Shown here in pieces: positions 36,001 to 48,000 of a stretch of DNA of 64,000 bases. The translations under genes and the position numbers were made by a program. Origin of the DNA: Ctena decussata (taxonomy: Eukaryota > Mollusca > Bivalvia > Lucinida > Lucinidae); contig OZ022500.1 of the NCBI GenBank assembly GCA_963989385.1, positions 111,827,842-111,891,841 on the forward strand, written 5' to 3'. Each line of letters opens with the position of its first letter. Positions within the stretch are counted from its first letter, which is position 1. Under the pieces are notes generated by a model. It was not told where the DNA came from. It saw only the letters and a program-made list of their open reading frames with translations, and did not search any database.

Positions 36001-39000
36001 TTTTTCAGTTCAGAAGGTAAACTGTTCCAGACAAGTGGTCCTGAATATATGATGCTTTGTTTAAATATTTCTCTGTTAGGTCGGGGTGTGGTGAAATTTG
36101 AAGATACAGCTGACTGTAACAAAGGCAAATTATCATTAACAATTCTTTGATTAAACATCTCATTGATATATGGAGGTTTTTCTGATTTATAAACTTTAAA
36201 CATGAATTCAGATTACATATTTTCTGTTTCTTTGGTCTCTTAAGACCAAAGAAACAGAAACTATGTAAACCCACTTTTGTTTGTTTGTTAAAATGTATAT
36301 CCTTTATAGGTGTGAACATACCCTGATGAACCCTGCAGGAGAAGCCCAGGCCCTAACAGAAGCTGCCAGGGAGTTTATTAATGCGGAGCTGGATAATGTT
36401 CATTTGAAATGTCCCAGTTTTCAAGAACATCTCACTGCAGCCATTAACTGCTATAGCCATGCTATCAGGGTAAGTCAATATTAGAAATACTTGTATAGTG
36501 TTTTGTAACAGTATGCAAGAACATCGGATGATTCTTCATATCTTTTTATGAAATTCCAGAATGTGAAAACTGACAGCACATGGAAACTGCCTCAATGAGG
36601 AGGCTCCTTTGAGGGAACCAAAACTTGTTTTATCAAGAATGAACAGAAATTATTTCAGAATGATTATTCAAACACACTTAGTAAAGAGCCAAGCTGAATT
36701 TTCAAAAAGATAAGGATAAATTATTTCGTAATTAAAATGCATACAAAATGTTTGATCACTTTGTAACAAGTGCTGAGTAGTTTATTAGATAAAATCCACA
36801 TCAAGTTGTGGTCTTTGTTAACTGCTGTATAATTTTTGTCATTTTTGCAAGGTTGTTAAGTAGTTTTTGGCTGTCCACTTTGGATATGCTATGATGCCAG
36901 CCTTTACTACAAAAACAGGCTTCTGCTCTTCCACAAAATCTTTTGCAACCTACTGATAAAAATAACAGCATACAAATTAAGAAAGCCAAGCATACAGCAG
37001 AAGCCTACTTTGTCCACTAAAGCATGAAAAGGGAGTTTGTTTTATCATGGCGTGGACTGGAATAGCGGTGATAGAATTCTCTATCCAAGTAACATGACGA
37101 GACTAGGTTCCACTTTGTGATGAATCATCCTATTCAAATGACTGGCAATTCAAAGTAAATCACGGTAGCAGCATAGAAACTTGAAAATATTTACAAATTG
37201 CTTCTTTATTTGCTTCAACAGCTAGCAATAGTTTGTTCTCGATTGAATATTATGATATTTCACCAAATACCCCTGCATAATGCAGTGCCATCTTATGCTA
37301 AGGGAGTGAAATTTATAGTGAATTAACTCCCTTTGAAAAAGAAAAATATTTAAACCCTCAGCCTGCCTTTGCATACCTGAGCAACAAGCAACCTGAAACA
37401 TGCTAAGGTTTGTTGAGGCTTGGAAAAAAATCTTGTTTTTGTTTTTCAGGTACACATTGAGAATAAGAATGTTTCACTAGCTGCTGCTCTGAGTATGGAG
37501 CTGGGAAATGCCTTGCAGGTAGTACTGTAGAAATCTAAAAATAATTACCATAATTGTCCTTAAAATGGAACTGTTGGTTTTACAATGCATTAATGGGTGC
37601 AAAGATGAAGATGGAATGGCAAACAGTATAGAACCTGAAAGGAGCTGTCTGGTCTGAGTTTGCATTGTTTGCTCAGACCGATTTGTCCCAATACATAGAT
37701 TTTTTTTCAGTAACAGTTGTTTTCAAATTGATCTAAGGGGTTTGTCTGTAAACCCATGTTGGCTTTTTTGGGTAAGTATCTACAAGTCTTTGTAAGTCCA
37801 TAGTCAACTACTTTAAATTGGGGATCAACAGTGGAACAGTTGCTTGGCAATTCCAATGTTGCCAAGCAGGTTTAATGTTCATCTGTGGTTCAGCAGTTAA
37901 TGGTGCTTGGCTATGTACTTACAAAGACCTGTCGATACATACACATAAAGCCAACATTCTGCATTGTTAGCTAGTAACACTTTACAATGAAATGAAATAA
38001 TCTCATCATGACTTTTGTTATTTACTTATCACGTTAGGTTCAGTACTTCCAAAGATGAAGAAGTCTTAGGAGGCAAATTTCTACATTAAGGATAGCTGTG
38101 CATAAGTTTTAAATGCTGTATCAGTTTTCCGAGTTAAAATCTATTCCTTGTAAAAAAAAAAAGAAATAACAAAAAGATTGCTTTGATGCATTGTCCAGCA
38201 GCCCCATTGAATGCTTTAGAGGACTGGAACTATCATCCATGGAGATTTAGAGGGCCACTACTTGTCCATACTCATCCAGTTATAATGCTAGAATAATTTT
38301 GAAGAGAATGAATTGAAATTATCTGAGTATTATCTTCAGAGTCATCTGTAGACAACATAACTTGAACATTTTGGATTGCGAGGCTTCAGATTAAGAAATG
38401 AAAATATAATTAGTATAACTGTATTGTTTTTAAGTATTTTATGATGGCAAGGTTGCCAGATTTCATATGCTTTATTGATGATATTACTCTCAATCAAAAC
38501 TTGTGTCCAGCCAGGAAAAGTGAAGACACTGTGTGACATTTCCCATTCCCCTGTATTGCACATAGTATCAATTTCTTCCAGAGGCTTAACAAACCAGGGG
38601 AGGCCATGTCACATTTCCAGAGAGCAGCTGAACTACAGTCACAGGTATTCTAGTTTGACCTATAACCTGATAGGAGCTCGGGTAGCTCAGTTGGTTAAGT
38701 GCTGGCATGTAAGCTAGCTGCCTCGGCTAGACTCCCACTGGAGGTGGAATTCCTCTCAACTGCAAACACGGTTTCATTTCACTCAGCCTTTTATTATCAC
38801 CCTTCTGTTGGCTTGATATGGCTGGAATACTCAGGAAGGCAAGTTATCCATACATCCATAACCTGGTGCATGTGTTTCGCAAAAAAGATCTGTAGTTGTA
38901 AACAGTATATTGTGTAGGAACAATCTGACATTGTTTCACTCTGTTTAAAATCAGGTTTAACACTGTTAGCAATTTATCTGTTTATGCCCCCGTGACGATA

Positions 39001-42000
39001 GTCAGGGGGCATTATGTTTTACTCCTGTCCGTCTGTCTGTCTGTCTGTCACACATTTTAGTAGTAAGTTTGTGTAATCAACTCCTCCTACAGTTTATGAT
39101 GGATCAATTTGAAACTTTGCACACATGTTGCAGACATATTGAAGATGTGTATGAAGATTTCTTATGGTCAAAAAATCAGATTTGACAAAATTACGGGCTT
39201 TTGGACTTGGACTTTTTCAGTGATATAGAGTAGGAAGCTTGTGTGATCAACTTCTCGCACAGCTTAAGATGGATCAGTTTGAAACTTTGCACACATGTTG
39301 CAGACATATTGAAGATGTGCATGGAGATTTCTTAATGTGGCCAAAAGATTTTTTTGGACAAAATTAAGGGCTTTTGGACTTAGATATTTGCAGTGTTGGT
39401 TAGTGATATAGGATAGCAAGTTTGTGTAATCAACTCCTCCCACAGCTTTTAATGGATCAAGCTGAAACTTCGCACACATGTTGCAGACTTATTTCAAATA
39501 TGCAGGAAGATTTTTGAAGGTCACAAGTTAATTTTTGACAAAAAGCCAATGTTCTCAAGACATGTACAGCTTATCACTAATCTGTTTTCACAGTTTGAGA
39601 CCATGCACACTTCTTTGAATTTGTGATGGTGGTGTGGGTGGGGCAGAGGGAGGGAGGAAGGGGTGGAAGAATTAATTGGGAGCACGGGGGCATCACCTGT
39701 GTCTTATAGACACAATTTTCTAGTTTTCATATAAAACACTCCCTCGAATGATTAATGGAGTAATTCAGATATAAGATGTGGGAAATTCAGGAAATCAGCA
39801 GAATATTGGTTACCGGTACTTCCATGACATGCTGTCACCCTGAAAGTTCTGATGGAGCAAGCAGAGTGCGTCTTGTGGTCCATGGATTCCCGTCCAAGGG
39901 AGGTATTTGTTTCCCTTGGCATAGGGCCCTACTTTTAAACAAAAGAATTTGCTCTCAATTTGAGAAAACCTTTCTTCATTAAGTGTACTTTCCTTGCAGA
40001 AGAAACTTGTGTAAAAGGGAAGCAGCTACTAGACTGATAAGGTTATTTCCCTTTTAGGTGAATCTGTACACCTCCATGGTTTTCTGCCATATTTACAAAG
40101 GCAAACATCTTTTGTCACTTCTTGCTTTCTTGTTTGGGCCCAGTAAAACAGGTTTAAACCCCCCAGTAGTTATTACTGACCGTCCCAAGGTGGTACTTTC
40201 GTTGCGGTTGCATTTTTTTTTATGTTTGGTGCTGTTTAATTTATTGTGTTCTCATTTTAACCCTTCTATAATAAAAATAGAGAATAGGTAAAAATAGTTG
40301 TTAAATGTTTTTCGTAAAAATTGCTTAGTCTGTTGTAACCATTCTGTTGGTCTAAATTATTTAGTTCAGTAAAGATAGCTGAGTTGCCACCTATTTGGGA
40401 AAGAGCTGCTGACTCAGCTTATCACTTGTTATTTATTGTTTGTTGGGATGTCTTTGTCAATCTTTCCCTTTGATGTTGGGGATAGGGCTTGGGATCTGAT
40501 TCAGTTAGTTCCTGAAGTGTAGTTACTCTTTAAGTTTCCATAGGAGGACACAGCCCTTCCAAAATAAGGTATGCTCTTAAAGGAAAGAATTTGTTTCTAC
40601 GGATGCAAATTCTGTCCTTTAAGAGCTGACCCCGATTGGTAAAGGCAGCAGAGTTGAAAATGGCAGAGCTACATGCCCTGAAAGCTTACCCTATTTATGT
40701 TAAAAAGGGTAGCCAAATTGGAAGTGTAGCCATTAAGCACCAGCCCTTGTTGCTGTCAGGATTTCTTGTTCCAAAGATATGGTGAAATTTTGAAAAAGAT
40801 ACTATGTGCACTTAGTACTGGTTAACTGCTTAGGAGGTCTAAGCCTGCCCAGGAATAGTGTGGTTAGGTTAACTGACCGTCCCGACATGACCTTAGCTGT
40901 TTACCGTGGACGTTAAGCATTAAATCAACCAACCAACCAACCAAAAGGTATCTATCTTTTTCTGATTTCTTTTTCAGAGTCCATTAGATTGTTTGGTGTC
41001 ACTCGGTTATGTGGCTTCCTGCAAAGTGGAAATAAGTAAGTGACAGAACTCAGAGCCCTAGATAAGAGGGATATTTGATGATAATTGAGGGATAATTTTC
41101 TTTATTTCTCATTGAAACCATATGTTGTGACCCCTCATCTGAACCGTCTTGTCATATGTTGTGACCCCTCATCTGAACCGTCTTGTCATATGTTGTGACC
41201 CCTCATCTGAACCGTCTCGATGAGACGGTTCAGATGAGGGGTCACAACATATGGTTTTATGCAGAACTAACAAAAATTATCCCTAATGATCACCAAATAC
41301 TCCCTCTTATCTAGGGCTCTGAGAAATCCAAATAAACCCCATATAAGAAAACTTCTATGCAAACAGAAAGACAAAAAAAAAATGTTGGAGAGGGGCTCAG
41401 TGTCACCAAGATCTATCCTTCAGAATATAAATCAAAGTTTTAGGAAGTCTCAAAATGGTAAAATCTGCAGACACTGAATCACTGCTCTTACACAGTATTT
41501 ACTTATCAGTCTGGCCCGGGCTGTTGAAAACTAGCTACATAAGTAAATGAGATGTTACATTTGAAAATGCACATTATTACATGAGACAATAAATTTTCAG
41601 AATGCATTGTACGAAAAAATATTGCAAGGTTTTGGGTTAATTTTGGTAAAAGAAAAATGTGCATTGCAAAAGCTCCTCACATAATTTTCGGCGAAAAATA
41701 TTAGCACACTGGATTTTATGAGTATTAGAAAACTAATCCTTGATTAAAGACTTCATTAAGCTGAAGATGTTTTGAACAACTGAGTCCAGATTTTTATTAA
41801 AAATCACCTTTTCTTTCCTTCAGAGGATTATGATGGAGCTCTGGGTGTATTCACTGAAATGGCATATCTAGCTCAAGAAAGAGGAGGTAACAGATTTCTT
41901 CCATACTCCTTAAAATAGAGACAATTTTACATTCCATATAAAAACAATAGTAGGACTGATATGACCTTACCTTGTTAATTTCAAGTTAAAAACAAAATCC

Positions 42001-45000
42001 ACTTTCAAAGCTGACAGAGGCATTGAACAGCTTGAAAACTGACACGACACATAGTGTCTGCATAGACAAGTCAGAGTATCTGTTTTAACATTTTAAGACC
42101 TGAAAAGTAAATAGTTGAATTTGCAAACATGAGCCGCCTCATCTCGATCTACACTGTTCATCCTCTAGTCTTTGTATTCTCAATATGATACAACTTGAAT
42201 GAGACATTTTTGAAATTTTGCAGATGTAAATTTTGTTGTCTGCTGTTTTGACGTAATAAGGGCTAAGTACTTTCCTTAGTGTAAATAAAGTCTCTTCCTT
42301 ATGAATAGTGCATCAAACAGCAAATATGTGGAAGATACATTTGATTGTTGCATGCAGACTGGTGATGCAATGCAATGCAAAAAAAAGACAAATTATAGTG
42401 CAAACATGTGTTACATTACAGCTGTAGCTCTCTTCCTGAAGAATGAAAAGCTTGTGGCTGTTAAAATGCTTTTGTGTTTTTTATTTGTTTACTAGGTTCT
42501 AGTATAACTGGTAAACCTATAGGAGCGTATTGTGACATTCTAGCAAGATGTGAAATAACTAGAGTGCTGCTGCTTATGCTTCTGCAGGTAAGAAACTATA
42601 TTCTAATATGACCTTAGCATTTCCCTGTTGAATGATAGGAAACAGTGTTGTGTGAAAAATAGTGATAATTCAAGTTGCTAATGTCAAGACATGCCTATTT
42701 CGCGCCTTGATGACTTCTAATATAAAAATAGCCATCAGAGGAGATGGCAAATCCCCCGACCGAAGGCCCCTTGCGCTTTGGTAAAGACAGTGCCCTTCAA
42801 AACACATATAAATAGTATACTGTCATTCTTTTATGCTCCTTATTGACAATATCTGTTTAACAGATGCATGATTATCTAACACTCAGACCAAAACAGTATG
42901 CCAGATTGCTAAAAAGAGGTAAAATCTCAAATAGCAACCATGTAGACAACTTCTAAAGTACAAGCCCTACAAAGCTACTTTTGAGCTCTCTAGTAAGTGA
43001 ATTTGGACAAAGAATCCAAATCTGAAAAAAAAAAAAAAAAATTTTTTTGGGGGGGTGGGGGGGGGACTCGGAAAAGTATGAATGCAAGAGTTGTCATTCT
43101 TGTATGAGACAAACTGTCATGATCTAATCTCCATATCTGTTAAGTATCATAAAAATATTTCAAAGGGTATTCATGTTATGGAGCGGACATGAAATCACAC
43201 CTAAAACCATCAAGGGGAAATAACTCAAAAACTTAGAAAGCAAGAGTTGTCATTCTTCTTTGGGACACATCAGCATGACCTGTTCTACGTAACTATGAAG
43301 TATCATGAAAATATTCCAAAGGGTATTCAAGTTATTGAGCGGACACGAAATTACACCTTAAACCATCAAGGGGATCTAACTCAAAAAGTAAGAAAGCAAG
43401 AGTTGTCATTCTTGTTTGCGACACATCGTCATGACCTGTTCTACATATCTGTGAAGTATCATGAAAATATTTCAAAAGGTATTCAAGTTATAGAGCGGAC
43501 ACGAATTTACACCTAAAACCATCAAGGGGAAATAACTCAAAAAGTAAGAAAGCAAGAGTTGTCTTTCTTGTTCGCGACACATCGTCATGACCTGTTCTAC
43601 ATATCTGTGAAGTATCATGAAAATATTTCAAAAGGCATTCAAGTTATAGAGCGGACACAAATTTACACCTAAAACCATCAAGGGGAAATAACTCAAAAAG
43701 TAAGAAAGCAAGAGTTGTCATTCTTGTTCGCGACACATCGTCATGACCTGCTCTACATATCTGTGAAGTATCATGAAAATATTCCAAAGGGTATTCAAGT
43801 TACAGAGCGGACACGAATCTGCCAAAAATTCACCAAAGGGGAGATAACTCAAAAATTACAAAAGCAAGAGTTACCATTCTTGCACGCGACACGTCGTCAT
43901 AACCTGTTCTACATAACTGTGAAGTATTATGAAAATATTCCAAACGGTATTCAAGATATGGAGGGGACAAGAAAATGTTTACGGACAGACGGACGGACGG
44001 ACGGACGGACGGACGCCAGGCTCATCGCTATATCCCCCGAACCTTTCGGTCGGGGGATAAAAATATTTGCTTCTGTCAACATCCCCCTCCAAAACAGTCC
44101 TTTGAAAAGGTTGTTATATACTTTCATTAGGGCCCCGCCACACGAAGTCTGCGGAGGCCCAATAGTAATCACCTTGTCCGTCCGTCTGTCTGTCCGTCCG
44201 TCCGTCCGTCCGTCATCATTTCGTGTCCGCTCAATAACTCTGAAACCGAGAAAGATATTTTCACGAGACTTGGTACAAATGTAAAGCATCATCAGACGAT
44301 GTGCAGAGAACAAGAACCATAACTCTGCCTACAATTTTTACTGAATTATGCGCCTTTGAAATTTTGAGTACAAAAATCGTGTCCGCTCCATAACTCTGAA
44401 ACCGTTTAAGATATTTTCACGAGACTTGGGACAAATGTAAAGCATCATCAGACAATATGCAGAGAGCAAGAACCATAACTCTGCCTACAATTTTTACTGA
44501 ATTATGCCCCTTTGAAATTTTGAGTACAAAAATCGTGTCCGCTCCATAACTCTGAAACTGTTAAAGATATTTTCACGAGACTTGGTATAAATGTAAAGCA
44601 TTAGACGATGTTCAGAGAGCAAGAACCATAACTCTGCCTACAGTATTAACTGAAATTATGCCCCGTTGTAATTTTGAGAACAGAAATCGTGTCCGCTCCA
44701 TAACTCTGAAACCGTAAAAGATATTTTCACGAGACTTGGGACAAATGTAAATCATCATCAGACGATGTGAAGAGAACAAGAACCATAACTCTGATTACAG
44801 TATTTACTGAATTATGCCCCTTTGTAATTTTGAGCACAGAAATTGTGTCCGCTCCATAACTCTGAAACCAATAAAGATATTTTCACAAGACTTGGTACAA
44901 ATGTAAAGCATCGTCAGACGATGTGCAGAGAACAAGAACCATAACTCTGCCTACATTATTTACTGAATTATACCAATATCTTAAAGACACTACCAGAGGC

Positions 45001-48000
45001 TTAATTTCAAACAACATATTGAATATGAAGGAACAACATGATAATAGAAAGCTGGTATTGTTATTTCTGGTTGGGCATATATGACTTAAATGTCATCAAC
45101 AGTTTCATAAAGACGGGGCCCTATTAGTTACCATGTTTCTAGTTTTCATTCTGTATAATGTTAGAATCGAAATAATTTTTCCTTCCCCATGAATTATCGC
45201 TGATTAACACATGTCAGGCAGCTTTGCAGTCATAAATTAATATTTTGTAATCTGCCCTGCAACAACATGTGTTAATCAGCAGAAATTCACAGATAAGGAA
45301 AAATTATTTCTTAAGTCTTTGCTTGCAATAATTCAGAGTTCAAAATAAGCCCAGTTTTATTGGGGATGAAAATTTTTGATGGACAAAAATACAGCTGAAT
45401 CCAAAGTAATCTCAGTAGCAACATGTAAAAGTAGGCATGTGACTTGTGAGACTTTCAGTAGTGGCATATCATATAACTTATTCTTACTGCACATGTGAGT
45501 AACTAGATGAAACTATGGTTGAGAGGATTTCAAGGATACCTCATATAGGAGGTTGATGTGAAATGCTAGGAATGCTATGACGTGAAATATATAAAAATAG
45601 ATAGGATGTTGTCTGGTTACATTGCATGCCTAATAAAGTTGGTGAATGAAATAGTTTAAAGAAAACAAAAGAAGGGCATTTGTCAGTTACTGGTGAAAGT
45701 AAGTGCACTTAGTACTGGTTAACCGCTTAGGAGGTCTAAGCCTGCTCAGGAATAGAGTGGTTAGGTTAACTGACCGTCCAGACATGACCATAGCTGTTTA
45801 CCCTGGACTTTAAACAATAACACACAATAACAATAAAGAAAACAATATGCAAGTAAAACTTATTGTCGGTTATTAATTTTGACTAAACTGTTTGAAAATA
45901 AAATAATCAAAATGACTCAAATGGTAAATTAATTTCATCTCAGAGAAGACCTGGTGAAAAATTGCAGACAAAGTTTTTAACCTAACAATGTGTTAAGACT
46001 CACGGGATATATAGTAATGTGGCAAATGGTGTATTTTTTCTGCACAAAATAAAAACAACAGTGAAATGATAGGATGCTGCATGTGCAATCCTTCAAGCCT
46101 TTAGAAGCTTCTACACAAACTGCTTTTGGTTGTCGGCCATACCTGTTCAGTCTGCACAAAGTTCTTAATACATTTTACTTGTTTTTTTCAACTCTTGCTC
46201 AGATTGTATAGATTTGCTAGCTTATATTATTTTTGTCATTGTCAAAATCAGGCATGAAAGATATTCTGGATTGTGTCTCAATCTGTACCTTAAAAATTGG
46301 GACACCTGAAATAATTACCATAATTGTCCTAAAAGTGGAAAAGCTTGGCAGATGGGATGGCAAATATTGTAGACCCTGACAGACTGCTGCTTAAGAGCAG
46401 TCTGATCTGGGTCTGCAGTGTTTTCTCAGACCTATTTGTCCCCAATATGTAGAATTTTTACAGTAAGTATTGATATTGTTTGAATTAGAAACTGATCCGT
46501 TTCATCTTATAGCCCACTCCACAGAGGATACGACCAGAACATGCACAGACACTAGAGAAATATGCCTGGGAGTCCTCAGATGACAACTCATCAAGTAAGC
46601 ATTGACAAATTTTCGTCTTGTGCAATGTCAGTGGCTGTCTTCAAAAATATACACCATATTTATAGAAAGTTTTTGATAAAAATTTTGCAAAATGCACATT
46701 CCAAGACCAGCTTGCACATGTGCAGGCTGATCTGGCATTGCACAGTTTGCATTTGACAAGCACAAGGTCATGTTATTGTGTGGTCAGTAATGCATGATCT
46801 TGCCTTGCTGGTCTTCATGCGACACAATGCTTAGAAATTGTCAGAAAGAGAAACAGTTCCAAGTAGGTTAAAGTTGGCAGTTTAGGGGATTTATCAACAT
46901 ACAAAAGCCCTTTTTAGTTACTGTTGACCAGGATTAGCTTTAGATGAGACATTATACATTAGCAGCTCTGCAGTTGGGTTTCTTTTCAAAATACATGTAT
47001 TTATGATTTTACAAGTTTGAAATGAGCTGAAAACTTGTAAAAGTTCCATTATATAGTCACCAAATGGGACTGATTGTCACATTACTTGTTTCTCATAATA
47101 TTGGTATGATTTACTTACTATGTATATCAGATAATGTTTCCTCCGTCAGACATAATTGAAATGAATTTCATGTTTCTTATTTGCAGCTCATTTCCTTGAT
47201 GAAGACATGTTTTTGATGTTACAGTCTGTTGTGGTAAGTTTAAGTTAGTACAGGATCTCCAACAATGCTTTGGTGAAAAAAGATCTTTTTCAGACCTCAG
47301 TCACATTGATCCATTGCTGTGAAGTTGTCTTTTTCTATCAGAGAATCAGTGAATTTTATGGTTTCAGGGAAATTTGGGAAGGATTTGAAAAGTCAGGGAA
47401 TCTGAAAATTAATGGCTAGGGCAGTCTTCAGAAAATATTCTTATTCTGTTCAAGGGGAAAAGATGTACTTTCTAGAGACATAATCCAGACACATCTTCCT
47501 CCTTTGGAGCAAATTCTTTCCTTTAAGAGTAGCTGCCAATTTCCAGTACAGTCAGCACTGTTGAAGTAAAGAGTAAACTTAACTTTTAGGTCAGTAAAAA
47601 GGGTATGGAAAACTGTAAAATGTCAGGAAAAAATCAGGGAAGAGTCAGGAAAGTTTGAAGTGGAGGATAAGTGGCGACCCTGATAGGCTAAGGAAAACAC
47701 TGCAGTTAACCAGGAAAGGTCACAAGCACATAGCACAACCCACCTAAAACACTGGAAGAAGAAATTGACATGAATTATGACATAATGACATAAGGCAACA
47801 GCACTGACTTTTGTGACAAACTAAGAAAGAGGAACCACAACAAAACTATTGCTTTTGAACCAGGGCTACAGAAATCCGAATTTTTGTCGGTTTGGACCGA
47901 TTTTGAGTTCGAAAAACCGATTCAGATGTCATACGGCACGTTTTTTTTTTGTCCGAAAAAATACAATTTGCGATGTATGATGACATAATTACCTGGATTT

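Noticed and set aside
42301..42495. 64-codon frame as a gene
   Set aside because: It ends at the F8A1 exon 9 acceptor and is intronic sequence with no similarity to F8A1 or other families.
43247..44313. Open frames of up to 189 codons on both strands
   Set aside because: These are read-through of ~155-bp tandem units and the GTCC microsatellite in elements 8 and 9.
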